Shown: piece by piece, positions 23,001 to 30,972 of the stretch
How the letters are laid out: each line of letters starts with the position of its first letter
Position numbering within the stretch: position 1 is the stretch's first letter
Origin: Chrysophaeum taylorii
Lineage: Eukaryota > Sar > Pelagophyceae > Pelagomonadales > Pelagomonadaceae
DNA: 64,000 nt
Assembly (NCBI GenBank): GCA_029834535.1
Contig: JAQMWT010000480.1
Location: 186,001-250,000, forward strand
Direction of reading: 5' to 3'
The notes under the pieces: model-generated
Told to the model about the DNA's origin: nothing
Databases searched by the model: none
The model's input: the letters and a program-made list of their open reading frames with translations, nothing else
Position numbers and translations under genes: made by a program

Positions 23001-23722
23001 GACGCGCTCTCCGGGCCGGCGCGCTTTCGCAGCGCCCCGACGACGTCACGATCGGCGTCGAGCTTTTGCAGCGACGCGGCGAGCGCTGCGTAGGCTGCGG
23101 CGTCAGCGCCGAGCATGCCCGAGGACGGCTCGATTGTTAGTTCGTTTCCCCCGTCGACGGTTGTCGTCCACTCCATGTTGAATCCCCCCTGGATGGGCCC
23201 GGAGTTCGCGAGCGCGATCGTCGCGCGCGTCGCGCTTCCGAGCACGACCTCGCCGAGTCGCACCACAAAGGTCCCGCGAGCGTCCACCGCCTCCACAACG
23301 CAGTGAGCGCCGCCCACGGGTCTCGTCGCGATGGCCGATACGCTCGGGTGTGGCATGTGTGCCGTGAGCGGCACTTCGGTCGCGTCGCCGTCGCCGAGCC
23401 GTACGACGAGCCGATCCCGGAACACGCCCGAGGCCCATTGATCCTCGAGAACCACCGAGTTCGCGTTGTTGTCGTCAGGCAGATGAAAGTGGACCTCGGC
23501 AAGGACGTCGAGCCCGGGAGCGAGGGCCTTGCCCGGCTGGTACACGAGCACGAAGGGCCCCTTGGGGGCTGGTGGCTCGATGCGCACGCGCTTGGACTCG
23601 CGTGCGGTGTTCCGGATTGAAATCGTCTGGATGTAGACGAGCCCCGGGAGCACCGTCTCGAACACAACGCCGGCGGGCTCCACGGCGGATCTTCTGCCGC
23701 CGCCGCCGCCGCCGCCGCCAGC
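14066..23722 (-). CDS. CFAP47: CFAP47-like cilia/flagella-associated protein (ASH/Ig-like repeats plus CH domain)
   Basis: A single exon of 9.66 kb encodes about 3218 aa, close to the size of animal CFAP47. The start is placed at ATG 23722 (MAGGGGGGGG). The frame stays open further upstream to 23935, but that stretch is basic and low in domain signal. The protein is a chain of beta-sandwich ASH/MSP-type repeats, recognisable by LDFG/IDFG strand openings and GxxxxxxF(A/V)P endings. A charged segment (FDYEEQHHLELLEERARRD, about residue 650) looks coiled-coil. A calponin-homology domain occupies about residues 1846-2002 (GECILLKWLGYH ... FQDGTSLCYILL ... LFALHLYLTLPNFVPK). More Ig-like repeats follow to the C-terminus. 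CFAP47 acts at the axonemal central apparatus and is needed for flagellar motility in animals. The CH-after-ASH order argues for CFAP47 over HYDIN or CFAP65. It is divergent from the gene at 23829. Confidence 0.85.
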   Translation of the reverse strand, partial: AGGGGGGGGRRSAVEPAGVVFETVLPGLVYIQTISIRNTARESKRVRIEPPAPKGPFVLVYQPGKALAPGLDVLAEVHFHLPDDNNANSVVLEDQWASGVFRDRLVVRLGDGDATEVPLTAHMPHPSVSAIATRPVGGAHCVVEAVDARGTFVVRLGEVVLGSATRATIALANSGPIQGGFNMEWTTTVDGGNELTIEPSSGMLGADAAAYAALAASLQKLDADRDVVGALRKRAGPESASHQLNLELTLHAKVVGAARFRITTNLNQPHPPVLEVLARVVDQKLDFFGDETRTERLETIDFGALFFGQSRERNAVIVNDSPVAVPFVVSVAVDRALAVRAATAASSNGGVDEPEPAEDDDAAAAAAMTSPPPPPPSSPVPPPPSSGEDEPAIIEFLEEWMVDDGSLTVLPLEGLLEPYACQPVTFRFAPRKPARKSAFKHQLLDDIVGDGGKRRRVPSRPYGVRIHITVPHDRQQPSSKDSLEVTVTGQAAPCSAIALSPRTLRYGTCEVRSKHKALLTIENASDVPAKFEFAKLAHFSLQPARGKIYGNATTTVVVSYHPAQIGSFDAKCEFSVEGGLARSFLRLVGTAIQTTAAVCEQTSSRFVDGKGGTPARPLIQDLLPGQPSWLGTATPNASLIKRGGGAADRAQFDYEEQHHLELLEERARRDMNRTHYIQYLRRRRAGREAAALKAAEEKCVQLVGRNRADPTGVDLALAPLEEPPFPPLPDTSAEPLWMTKKGTKATAGRGAANAMLDPDTLIIDKFKPRPTTQAEMRHCETRLSAAELAQVIPSHATLDFGRVCIGSKIVRNFAVSNGLSHAILVSMSSSTLPPELIGSATTTSQVIPSETTAGFDVALSCDREAPEYRGVVQFTINDRHQLKLSVAAEVVPVELIPSCSEINVQFDPRSLEPSADAELILTNPGNCEVEFVWMAQSPFAVAPNQGTVPAHAALPTVVTWTPTPAFRNSCKLRLHVSGAKHDIELVATGTLEDGRCAFTEKRADFDTVAVGTQHETTVTIQSVGAGPAVCMLEVPSEASDFIVIQETRFIVPANGSRDVKLTFRPRAPRNLDGAFLACHVRGTKAVRLPLVGQAIVPDIKILAPLPRDMSVLPNKAGVSATEPAVAIATKEEEAEEKQAPLIDFASQFVGLEERRTIVLRNDSDIPAGLSLDMTKYQEFYVEPCVPTTLQAEEQPSQQPSSSDKSGAEVSIQNKKNNNNQGGSTMELSTDTDVLSSSPRGQRWTIRVAPKGTLSFELVFAPRCHGSHEFELPLELCESHSRAWGHVSGIALRPMLVASSSTIDFGERILVGDSTRQLPITQELTLTNQHHELLEWQIGEGLSDRATNMSVTSMTKIFYISPKTGRLVPGESVTVRITFAPLEAREYEDRLPLFFATEENANSNKPSLVVQLRGTGANPRLEVEDPNEHEGYVRGIGDVFVLPTVPLGIKSRVRFYVRNRGFESIQLKYRLPPHIPVKLEVDFPDGRALGVTTPRVTVLVSFSSDAPVSFSSAIQLLDTDGNVYMIPIAGAADNCVLSTYAFLDAYRKDYVFHTREGTPPRLVDAALARQLIDNELREKEAQRAARRRSRVGTNQQTSQGALSEDDKKPPADEAARGSQTNNKGNNKDEVEMGVDPNKPRPLAGDDVAPLLVLWLNYHALNSQKGAEHPMLKIPEDIIETHGRPAVDAIEALAGRKIPNRMVLKQHGNNNDSNSSDKELVTQLMAQYEALLLFLKERGALLNHVRAEQLLGRSHYVKVRERQAEHIHSKAARETRRTVWGNSHAQVSREAWLAVLLQSVRVFSLTRITPKTFASLPGVLLPKPPSTTRSTTKGRGGDGSDSSSGLSGSNVYSVGECILLKWLGYHISSGSGPGGQGLVRQLQTFADAFQDGTSLCYILLSHAPSLGAHAGPLDGCKSDTKPPPPDAPKKMRAAASESADALRLANAKRAARALCALRTDLLADVDTATIPGGGSLGEPAEVLALEGVRAMLFALHLYLTLPNFVPKTTIEYNATLGEPMCKMIELQNSAPREITYEVVMEGSTDFRARNSNNSEKQQQRLVVVEAKSSNGYGVELVPRFSKPVEARLTFFPIPGNYPGLRTPSMVFMLRSSVEQASPVQVVEVETTAYEQRSISIDVENPFETGGIFAVSLNNVVVEEYTPPRKPSGQKGGKQRTSAVAAAAPAAQKIAGNGGIGSTSKVAASTGPRCRGGMRGDGPPVVADGSDEARAIALLSEPFWTSQATLRLEGNPGTLMIQLVPLSPGVFKAEIRLLNEDIGEFGLEIRAKVATPKQTDQFKFTIEAPNDSQLTVAKVLRFPPTNSLLERALSALSERLPQTEQKPVRTALQCLARGVIASPPAAEGDEQANNNTNKPIRFEIHANSPYFRCADDIVIELDATRADTNTPKISPRQQQQTGKSSKKTEMLDAGDDTQQHDLGANHMLLNFYPHKAGTYQCSLLCRAKLCGIVDDMRALGFEVLVTTPKVQTILDFKAPARRSITQDLPILNSCEEDWNLVAQLSGSRLFSGPQKLRVPAGGRALYPLTFAPTWVSKNNQGKLVLRHVSRGENAASFEYLLNGEAEPPLSEGNEVIRCNARDTACCEFRVCNAAKEPKTYKVESDLTFVSGETEIKVPAQGHANYELRVTPFLGGVYAGSLTFTTASGEYVWYTVKVEVDSPLEERAINISTVVRQAASARISLANPLDEPVVFDVLLNGDGLIGEPKFTLESSQQLGTYELFYTPLIAQTHTGSVVFLNDKVGEFWYRLNLSATRAEPIRLDAMECAVGARAKAAVTVENPLDHEITLEGQTSNRTNFAVDADVTILPYASAEVHIYYAPSDLDVLQTGEITLHHPELGDWEYMASGRGTEPGVMNEHAPSAIVGEPSSYMFSFRNPFAEPLEVDVVLREVTDKRLVVNPNRPPLALLMRRTSRVPLVPHAAISIPLSFEPAVIAEHHAAVVVSGEYRGRRLVWTYPVRGVVNAPLQVRAVSIAAKAKTSTRHTIALTLAALAELEKEGETFDFEIDARKEIQAVVNKALTIVPVDTHLAHARAALKFEAIFEPRKPFTTSVNLVVKRRHTGGRWPFEIQLDAHNPEPDDVIHLEASLNGTNTVTFRLKNNTMDYAPFTAYFTTGSSDTFTISPATGVLPPANTAGTPFTVTFAPVKYGMLQQGTIVVVTDDMMWSYDVRGAHPTFVAPNATSKIDTHLNKKYLRVRSRRTDAS

Positions 23723-23828
23723 CATAGCTGTTTCGCGGCTTCGAGGCGTTACTGACTCACACTTCAACCTTGTTGAGCCACTTCCTTTCGTCCTCGAGGC
23801 AAGAAAACAAAATCCTTGACGACAGGCG
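23723..23828. promoter_or_regulatory. Probable 106-bp bidirectional promoter
   Basis: The only sequence between the start codon of the CFAP47-like gene (minus, 23722) and the likely start of the PH-like gene (plus, 23829). Both 5' UTRs and the promoter must fit here or overlap coding sequence. If the plus gene actually begins at ATG 24213, the space is 490 bp. No TATA box is clear. Confidence 0.4.
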
Positions 23829-26471
23829 ATGGAAGAACGCCCTCGTATGCGCGGGCGTCTACGCGAGCGCCGTGGAGCGACGTGGGTCCTGCGCCACTGG
23901 GAACTCACCAAGGGAGGCGAGCTGACATACGTCAAGAAGCGATGGCTCTCTGGCCACCATCAGCCACAGGACTCGACCGAAGCGTCGAAAATTGGTCGGT
24001 ACCAGCTGGTGTCTGGGTGCGCGGCGACGCCCGTCGAGCCGATCGAGGTCAAGAAAGACGCGCTCCGACCGCGGCAGGCCGGCGGCGGCCTGCGGAGGCT
24101 CTACGCCTTCGCGGTCTCGTGGCCGCCGTCCGACTTTCCGTGAGGAAGGACGCGTCGTCGTCGTCGTCGTCGTCGTCGTATCTAAGGGTCTTCGCGTAGG
24201 CGCGGCGTGACGATGCCCGATTCCGCCGCCGCCGCCGCCGCCGATCGGGAGCAAGAGGGGCGCGCGAAAGTGACGGACGACGAAGAGCCGTTCGACGAGT
24301 CGAAGATGCCCCTGGAGGAGGAGGAGGACGGCGACGATCGCGCCGACGAGGACAACGAGGAGGCGGCGCGACTCGCGCAGCAGCGCAAGGGAACGCAGCC
24401 CGGCGCCGAGGCTCCGGCGTGGGCGGGAGGTCCGTGTCGAGCCCAGGAACGCGAGACGGGGAACAAAATGCGCTTGCTGAGCGTTGGCGCCGCGGGCCTC
24501 GTCGTAGGCCTCGGATGGCGGGCGGCGGGGGTCCTCGTCGCGCTCGGGTGCGCCGTCGCCTTCTTCCTCGCGGTGTTGTGCGGCATCGCGTTCTTCGGCG
24601 GGGGCGGCGCGTCAACGCAGTGCGACGAGGAGGCCGCCGAGACGCTGCTCGTGTTGGCGTCGCAGTCGCGCGGCGCGGCCTGCCGCTGGCGCGAGGCAGT
24701 CGTCGCCGCGATAGGATGTCCGGAGACCACCGAGTCGGATTCGACCCACGATCCCTGGCTGTTCGAGGTGGCCAAGGACGGCACGTTTCGCCTCGGCGGC
24801 GACAACCACGACCCGGAAATCGTCGCGAGCTTTCTGCGCGGCCTCATGGTGCGGAAGAAGCGAGTCGGGACCGGGACGCTGGCTTGCGCGCGCGTCGTCG
24901 CGGAGGCGACGCCGTTGCGAACGTTCGTCGCGTTGCTCGGCGGCGAGCAGCGGCTGCTGGCGAAGCGCGGCGGCATCGTGTACGGGCTCGAACAGGTCGA
25001 GGCGCTCGACGAGCGCTCGGACGTCGCGCGACTCCTGCTCCGGCCGCTCGCGCCGTCTTTAGGCGAGTACCGGTGCGATCGCGCGGCGCTGGTTGCCGTG
25101 CTCGAGATGGCCCGCGCCTCGGGCCTGGCGTTGGTGGGGGCGCTGCCTCGCGCGCGTTCCGCAGCTATCAAGGCCCTCTGGCTGGCCTGGGGCGTGCTCG
25201 CGCGTCTCGCCCAGATTTTGGTTGCCCCGAAGAAAGGGGAGCCGACGACGCTTTCGGGCGCGGCGTTGCTCTGGATCGGTCGTCGGCTCTATCGCGCGAC
25301 GCACGTCGCCGCGCACGAGTTTCGGGTCATTCGTACGTGGCACGTGACCGACGAGGGCGTCTACGTGGTCGAGTTGCGCACCGACGCGGCGGTAGTACCC
25401 GACGGGAGCAGAACCGGCGACGACGTCTTCGCGCCGGACCCGCCCGTCGTCGACCCCGCGGCGACGCTCGGCGCGCGATTCAGCGTCGCGCCGCTCAAGG
25501 GCGACGGCAAGCACGACCAGCCGGTGGCCAACGTGGTCGTGCGCCTCGAATTGGAGCTTCCTGGGGTCCTCGCGCGGTCGGCGAGGACGTCGATCAAAAC
25601 GCACCTCCGCGACCGGATCGCGTCGCTCTACGCCGACGAGCTCGCGCTCTTTATCGTCGACCTTCGGGACGCCCTCGACACGCTCGTGCCGGAGGAGCAG
25701 CCCGGCGAGGACGACCCCAAGGCGGCGGCGGGCGATGAAAACGACGACTCCGAGGCGGCGCCGGCGGCGGAGACAGGAAGCGCCCAAGCCGCGAAAAAAG
25801 GCAGCGCCGGCGTCCGCGAGCTCCTCGACGCGCGCGTCGCCGCGTGCGAGAAGCGCGTCAAACTCGCGGAGGCGGCCGTCGCGACCGCATCCCCCGAGGA
25901 CCGCCGGCACGAGGCGAGCGAACTCCAACGACGTCTCGCCGAGCATCGTCGCCTCGCCGCCGTCTCGCGGTCCGGAGACGACGACGCGATCCGCCGCGCG
26001 CTCGACGAATGCCGAGCCGACGACGAGCTTCCCGACTGGTGGGAGAGCACCGAGCACGGTCTCGACCCGAACGGCGACCTCGCGGAATACCTCCGATCAG
26101 AAAAAATTATCGAGGCAAAAAAAGCCGACCTCCCGTCGCCCCCCCCCCTCGACGAATGCCCTCCGTTCGAAATCCCCGACAACCCCGACCATCGAAAGTG
26201 CATGAAGGACCTCACCGACGAACTCTGGCGCCGCTTGCCCCACGTCCGCCGCGTCATGGAGGCCGATCTCCGAGGCGGCGGCTTCGTGCCGACGCGCTTC
26301 TCCGAGCCCGACGAGCTCTGGCGTCTCGTACCCCCTTTGCCCCCCGGGATCGTCGACGGGATCCATCACCATAACAGCCCCCCGATGCTCCTTGCGTCCC
26401 TCCTCGATTGGACCTTCACCGTGCTCGCGATCGTCCTCGTCTCCTTCCTCGCGATCAAGCTCGCCGGCTAA
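23829..26471 (+). CDS. PH-like, membrane-anchored protein of unknown function
   Basis: Best model: exon 1 23829-24139 and exon 2 24200-26471, with a 60-nt intron (gtgagg...cgcgtag) that keeps frame, giving about 860 aa. Exon 1 looks like the first strands of a pleckstrin-homology fold (TWVLRHWELTKGGELTYVKK, then IGRYQLVSGCAATPVE), but the C-terminal PH helix is not clear. Exon 2 starts with an acidic stretch, then a hydrophobic block (about 24480-24605, likely one or two membrane segments), a long soluble region ending in a charged coiled coil (about 25820-25960), and a C-terminal membrane segment (LLDWTFTVLAIVLVSFLAI) with a short tail. It could be a lipid-binding membrane-contact protein, but I do not recognise the family. 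If exon 1 is not joined, the ORF would start at ATG 24213. The intron holds a (CGT)n microsatellite. Confidence 0.6.
24148..24179. repeat. (CGT)n microsatellite in the intron of the PH-like gene
   Basis: About ten tandem CGT units (cgtcgtcgtcgtcgtcgtcg) lie within the proposed 60-nt intron, so most of that intron is repeat. Length changes here would not alter the protein if the intron is real. Confidence 0.85.
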
Positions 26472-27083
26472 TAATAATATGCCCCTCTGCTCATGAACCA
26501 TAATTAATTAATTAATTAATTAATTAATTACTGACCGGCGCCTCTTCTATCTCCTTCCCAATGGTGACTCCTTTATTACGGACGCGACACCACACGACAC
26601 GACCGCCTTCGTCCTATGCGCGCGCGTATTTTTTATGTCGTATAGGCTCGCGAGTCGACGCTAATATTACCTATAATTCCATCAGAGACGCGCTACGGCC
26701 GCTTCGTTTTTCATGCGTGATGTGATGTGATGCGATGTGACGTGATTTGATTTGATTTGATTTGGGGACACGCGCATCCATCCGGGTGTGCCGTTTTAAT
26801 AAGTTTCATCATAAATCAGGTCGATGTTGCGCTTTCGTGCGCAATTGAGATGTTGTGATCCACCCCTTGCCGACGAGCATCTCTCTCTCTCCTCTCTCTC
26901 TCTCTCCCTCTCTTCTCTCTTCTTCCTTCCTTCTGGGTTGCGAGTTGTAAACACTCGGGACCAGACTCTGCGCGTCGGGGCTCCCTCTGTTTATTTAGCC
27001 TGACAGCCAGTCGGGTGGGTCCGATTTCGGACTCATCGAGTAAATAAATACTCTTAGGGAAATATCCATCGCCTTCTCGCGCG
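26472..27083. repeat. Intergenic with simple repeats
   Basis: No gene seen. It contains (TTAA)n at 26501-26530, a GATGT/GATTT-type run at about 26715-26765 and a CT-rich microsatellite at about 26880-26935. The stretch is much more AT-rich than the genes on both sides. Confidence 0.7.
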
Positions 27084-28945
27084 ATGGAGTCTTCGCTCTT
27101 GGACGCAGTACGAGAACATGTGCAAGCGCAGCGCAGTCTTGTTGAAAAGGTGGTGGGTCTCGGTGGCTGCGAATGGTGCGCGCTGCGCTTTACGGCGCCA
27201 GCCCGTGGACACTATGCCTGTGGACGTCCAGCCCTGCGGCACGCTCTCAACTCTGTGATCGCTTCCGCCACTGACGCGTTCTGGGACGAGCGCGGTGTTT
27301 GCTCGCTGTGTCTCGGTGCCCTGGAGCGAATTGATGATCACGTCAATAACGTGCTTAAAGCGGCGGCATCGTACGCGCCTCGCGGCGCGACTGGCGCGTC
27401 GCGCCAAGTTTTACGAGAATGCGCCCCAGCAGTGGAGCTGTCGTTGACAGTGCCTGCTACGTTGCTCATTCGTCACACGGCGGCGGTCGAAACATTCGAC
27501 GGCGAGCCCACGGTGAGTGAGTTAAAGGTCGCCTCACGACAAATCGAGTAGGTCGCTTGCGCGCACGGCGCCAAGGTGCCTCGAGTTGTCGCGAATAGTA
27601 GTCAGCGTTTGACAGGACGCCCTGCGCATGATGCTCCACCATTCGCTCGGCCTCGACGAGTTTTTTGGAGAAGATCACGAGAATGTTGGACGCCGCGTGC
27701 GTTTTCTTTCTGGTTCGTACGAAGCTCTTGCTAGGTCCTCAAAACCTTAACTATCTCGGTGAACGTCGAAGCGCCGAACCAGGATGATGAGATCGAGGCG
27801 CTTCCACGAAGGCTTCAGCCGCAGCCGCCACGCCCGACTCGTAGTCGCCGTATGCTTTGGCCGCGACGCCGTGTATAATGCGTCGTCCCAGGAGGAGCAA
27901 ACAAGCGACGGCGGACGGAAATCGCGATGCCCCCGGGACGAGTCGCGGATGCCTTGACCAGGCTTTCGAATGCAGAGTGCGAGCCGCTTTCCGATCGCGC
28001 TCGACGCAACCGAACGAATTTCCGCAGGCGCTCTAGCCTCGCGACCCGCCTCTTCGCACAGACCCGCCCTCCCGCCGAGCTCCGTCCCGTTTTTGTCCAA
28101 GCGTCCTGCGCGCGGGTAAGCGAGTCTGTTCGTCGAAGACCTCTTACCCTTTTTTTTTGGTTTGCTCGCAGGAGAGTGTCTACGTCGTCGGCCGCTACCG
28201 GAAACTCAGCCGTGTCATGCCGCAAACGCCCTGGACCGTCGAAGGCCGGCGTAAAGGCGTGAGCAGCGTCGAAGAAGTCTTGGCTGAAGCGATTCGTCCG
28301 GCCTTCACTTCTGTCGGCGCGATCAAGTTCCTCGCGTCGGGACGTGAGGACTGCGACGTGAGAATGCTCGGTCCCGGTCGGCCCTTTGGTGTCGAAGTAG
28401 TCGACCCTCGAGCGCTCGCGGGAGATGCCTTCTCGTGCGCTCAAGTTGCGGCTGCCGTCTCGCGTATCTCTACAGCGTTGAAAGCCCCGGTCGAGGCCGT
28501 CGACCTCCGAGTCGCGGACAAGGCTGCCGTCGTTGCCGTCGATGCTTCGGCTGGCACGAAGCGCAAGACCTACGCTTGTGTGATCTGGGTCGAACGCCCC
28601 CTCGAGACCAGCGACGCCTCGGAAATTGCCGCTATTTCTAACCTTGAAGTAGCGCAGAAAACTCCCGTCCGTGTCATGCACACGAGGTCGTTAGCGACGA
28701 GAATCCGCGTGGTGCACAAGATGGAACTTAACGCCTATAATTCACACTTTGGCGTCCTCCACATCACCACTGCTGCGGGCATGTACATCAAAGAGTTCGT
28801 TCACGGCGACTTCGGTCGCACGACACCTAGTCTTGGTGATCTGCTTGGCACGCGAGCAGACATACTCCAGCTGGATGTCGTTGATATCGAACTAGATGAA
28901 GACCCCCAACCACATCCTGATGCACAATCGAATTTCGCATCGTAG
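27084..28945 (+). CDS. PUS10: tRNA pseudouridine synthase PUS10
   Basis: Five exons: 27084-27512, 27616-27696, 27735-27840, 27892-28115, 28172-28945. Introns are 103, 38, 51 and 56 nt, all GT-AG, and phases agree throughout, giving 537 aa against 529 in human. The N-terminal part has the zinc-binding CxxC pairs (CEWC about residue 31, CSLC about 73) and THUMP-like segments (LKTLTISVNVEAPNQDDEIE). The catalytic domain starts at ESVYVVGRYRKLSRVMPQTP. GREDCDVRMLGPGRPF contains the catalytic aspartate (DVR). KTPVRVMHTR and MYIKEFVHGDFGRT are near the C-terminus. The enzyme makes pseudouridine at positions 54/55 of the tRNA T-loop in archaea and some eukaryotes and has a nuclear microRNA role in animals. 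The 38-nt intron is very short, but LETM1 in this window has one of the same size. Confidence 0.88.
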
Positions 28946-29589
28946 CACTTTGCGATATATTACATGTGTCTTCTTGCGTTGTCATTATTTGCCCTAGCTT
29001 ACGAACCTCTCCAAGTCCAAGAACGAGTCAAGAAATCGCGCATTCGTGTTGACGTTCGATTGAGACTGAAGGGCGATGCCCTCGCCACGTGGGAGGGAGC
29101 GTGACATCCACCCATATATCATCGTTTTTAGCTCGTCTGCCTGGGAGTTGGTCGCCATTCCGAGAGGTTGCGCGCCATGGTAGCCTCGTGGCTTTCCATC
29201 CGCAAACATTGCTTTCGCTCGCGAATCACGTTGCGCGGTGCTAAGAGCGGACTTACGCTGCGCGTCCTTAGACGCCCTCACAGCCACGTTGCCCTAGCTC
29301 AAACTCGCGATCCAGGCTTCGAGTCGCGGCCATGCCCCGCGCGTGCTTCGCCTCTTAAGCAACTGGAGCCTCGTCGCGTTCCGCCCACAAAACGCGACCT
29401 TCAGTTCCAGTCGCGGTCTTGCGCTACGCCTTCTTCGCCGCCTTCGCAATCGCAGCCTTGTCACCCCGCGCTCACGCCTCACCCTGGCGATCGTGCACGG
29501 TTCGCAGTCTATATCGTTCGTTCAGGATGTTCACCAGCGGCTCGCATTTTGCACGTCGTCAACGGCTCGGACCGCGCGACGAACGAATA
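28946..29589. other. Region without a recognised gene
   Basis: Starts with the 3' UTR of PUS10. A minus-strand frame (28994-29287, about 97 aa, rich in Arg, Ala and Ser) and a plus-strand frame (29168-29590) overlap. Neither has a known domain. The minus-strand frame looks a little more protein-like in its last 60 residues and could be the last exon of an unknown small-exon gene. Confidence 0.3.
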
Positions 29590-29722
29590 AAGGTCGATCT
29601 AAAGGGGGGGGTGCTTGTGGGTGCTTGAAGGTTTTGATGCGTCGTGTGCGGACATAAATGATGTGCCTCAAGGGCGTAGATGAGTATGCGAGGCCTAGTC
29701 GGGGTCATCGCCGAGCCGCGGG
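29588..29722 (-). repeat. Diverged family R tail
   Basis: On the minus strand it reads ccccgactaggcctcgcata, then a pyrimidine/CA-rich stretch ending in cccccccctttagatcgacc. This follows the tail of family R (ccccgactaggtcccgcata ... ccctcttagcagtcgacctt) over about 130 bp with many substitutions, so it is an old, body-less copy. Confidence 0.65.
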
Positions 29723-30213
29723 GCAAGGGGATATAAATTTATATCCTCTTGGACGAACGCACGGAGTATAGCATGAGTGAAGCGAATTCGGGGCGAAAAA
29801 GATTTAATACCCTTCCCTTCCTCTTCTCCCACCCTGGCTTATACTTTATCTTGTGCTCATCGCTCGCATTATCATTCCTCTGCGCCCACGTCGTGGCCAC
29901 CTCCCTGCCGGCGACATACGTCTTCCCTTATCTAGTGCAAAACCTCCTCGTGTCCCCCTGCTTCCTTCGTCAAATCCCAATAACCCACACAACGAAGACA
30001 CGAACTTTACTATTTGTCCTATTGATACCGATTGGCGCCCGTTCCAAATGACCCAAATGACTTTCAGGATATGGGGGCACTGCGCGCCAAAAAAAAGGCT
30101 CGGGGGCTCGGCGCAAAAAAAAAGGCTCGGGGGCTCGGGTAGTGCGATTATGATGGCAAGCAACTCCCATGTTCGAAGCGCCGGAATAGATGATCGCGGT
30201 CGAAAAGAAAGAA

Positions 30214-30245
<32 letters not shown>

Positions 30246-30352
30246 AAAGAAAGAAGCAAGAGAGCACAGGCTTGTGTTCTAAGACGGGGTGTCGTACACG
30301 AGTATTAGTATCTCTGTACAGATGCCATATTTCGCGGTCTGCAGTGTCGTAA
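29723..30352. repeat. Intergenic with simple and short tandem repeats
   Basis: Contains a tandem pair (aaaaaaggctcgggggctcg at about 30090-30140) and an (AAAG)n microsatellite at about 30205-30255. The ORFs across it are low-complexity and show no domain. Confidence 0.6.
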
Positions 30353-30601
30353 ACCGAGCGATTTGAAGAGCCCCTTTGGCACATTTGGAAGAAACTCTTC
30401 ATTACTAGAGGTAGAAAATTTTATTTTCGCCATGACCCCCCCCCACCACCACACCACTTCCTTCTCTGCCTCGCTAAAACACATTACGTACGCGCTCAAG
30501 AAGCCCGTCACCTGACACTGTCAAGTGCTGTCCCTGCGTCGAAGGAGACAGGACGCACAGAGGACAAGCACTTCTACCACTGCAACAAGGACTCCGCCAA
30601 G
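30353..30601 (+). CDS. Possible host exon left of the B1 insertion
   Basis: A frame open from about 30353 (no in-frame ATG) ends with HFYHCNKDSAK at 30601, directly followed by a donor-like gtgaca. Removing the B1 element and one TSD copy leaves a 50-nt GT-AG intron (branch-like ctaat, acceptor ttggcag), and the frame continues at 41184 for 28 codons to a stop (41268-41270). The size fits host introns in this window. No domain is recognised and the start is missing, so this is tentative. Confidence 0.25.
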
Positions 30602-30644
30602 GTGACAACTAATTTTCTGTCTCTAATTACTCTTCACTGTGGAT

Positions 30645-30958
30645 TGCAGAGAAATCTGCTGCCTCTTACCCTTATCCGTCCGTTGAGAACGTGGTCTCTT
30701 CCTTACCCTTCTTCTTCCTTTCTACACAATCAAATAGTCCTCTGATTTGTGCCTACGCTCATCATCATGGTCTAGCGCGTCCCGAGGTATGTAGCACTAT
30801 ACACTCAACCTTTCTCGTGTAGTTCTAGATGACGCCTGTCGTGTTCTGAGGATATAGGGAACATAACCTTCATTCCCCGAATTAACCTTTTCCAGACGTT
30901 CACGATGAGACGGGATGGTTTCCCAGGTGACTTACCACTGCTTGCTAAATGCTCTGCA
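30645..30958 (+). repeat. 5' LTR of copia B1
   Basis: A 314-bp LTR, TGCAGAGAAATC ... GCTCTGCA, paired with 40858-41171. A partial reverse copy is at 54920-55122, and part of the LTR of B2 is at 57976-58080. Confidence 0.92.
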
Positions 30959-30972
30959 GGTTATGGGCCCAG
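30959..30972 (+). promoter_or_regulatory. Primer-binding site matching the initiator tRNA-Met anticodon arm
   Basis: ggttatgggcccag directly follows the 5' LTR. Its reverse complement, ctgggcccataacc, is the anticodon stem-loop of eukaryotic initiator tRNA-Met (14 of 14 against the human sequence as I know it). Drosophila copia and yeast Ty5 prime from this cleaved internal site of the tRNA and not from its 3' end. Confidence 0.8.

Noticed and set aside
22295-23140. 281-aa plus-strand frame over the CFAP47-like gene
   Set aside because: Shadow ORF; no motif, Arg/Asp/Val composition typical of antisense.
24419-25738. 439-aa Arg-rich plus-strand frame
   Set aside because: Alternative frame of the PH-like gene; almost only Arg, Ala and Gly from GC-rich sequence.
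25059-26057. 332-aa minus-strand frame
   Set aside because: Antisense shadow of the PH-like gene with no domain.
27815-28681. 288-aa minus-strand frame over PUS10
   Set aside because: The plus strand encodes PUS10 exons 3-5 with clear conserved motifs; the antisense frame shows none.
30053-30255. Possible gene in the AAAG/AAAAAGG repeat zone
   Set aside because: Frames depend on microsatellite sequence only.
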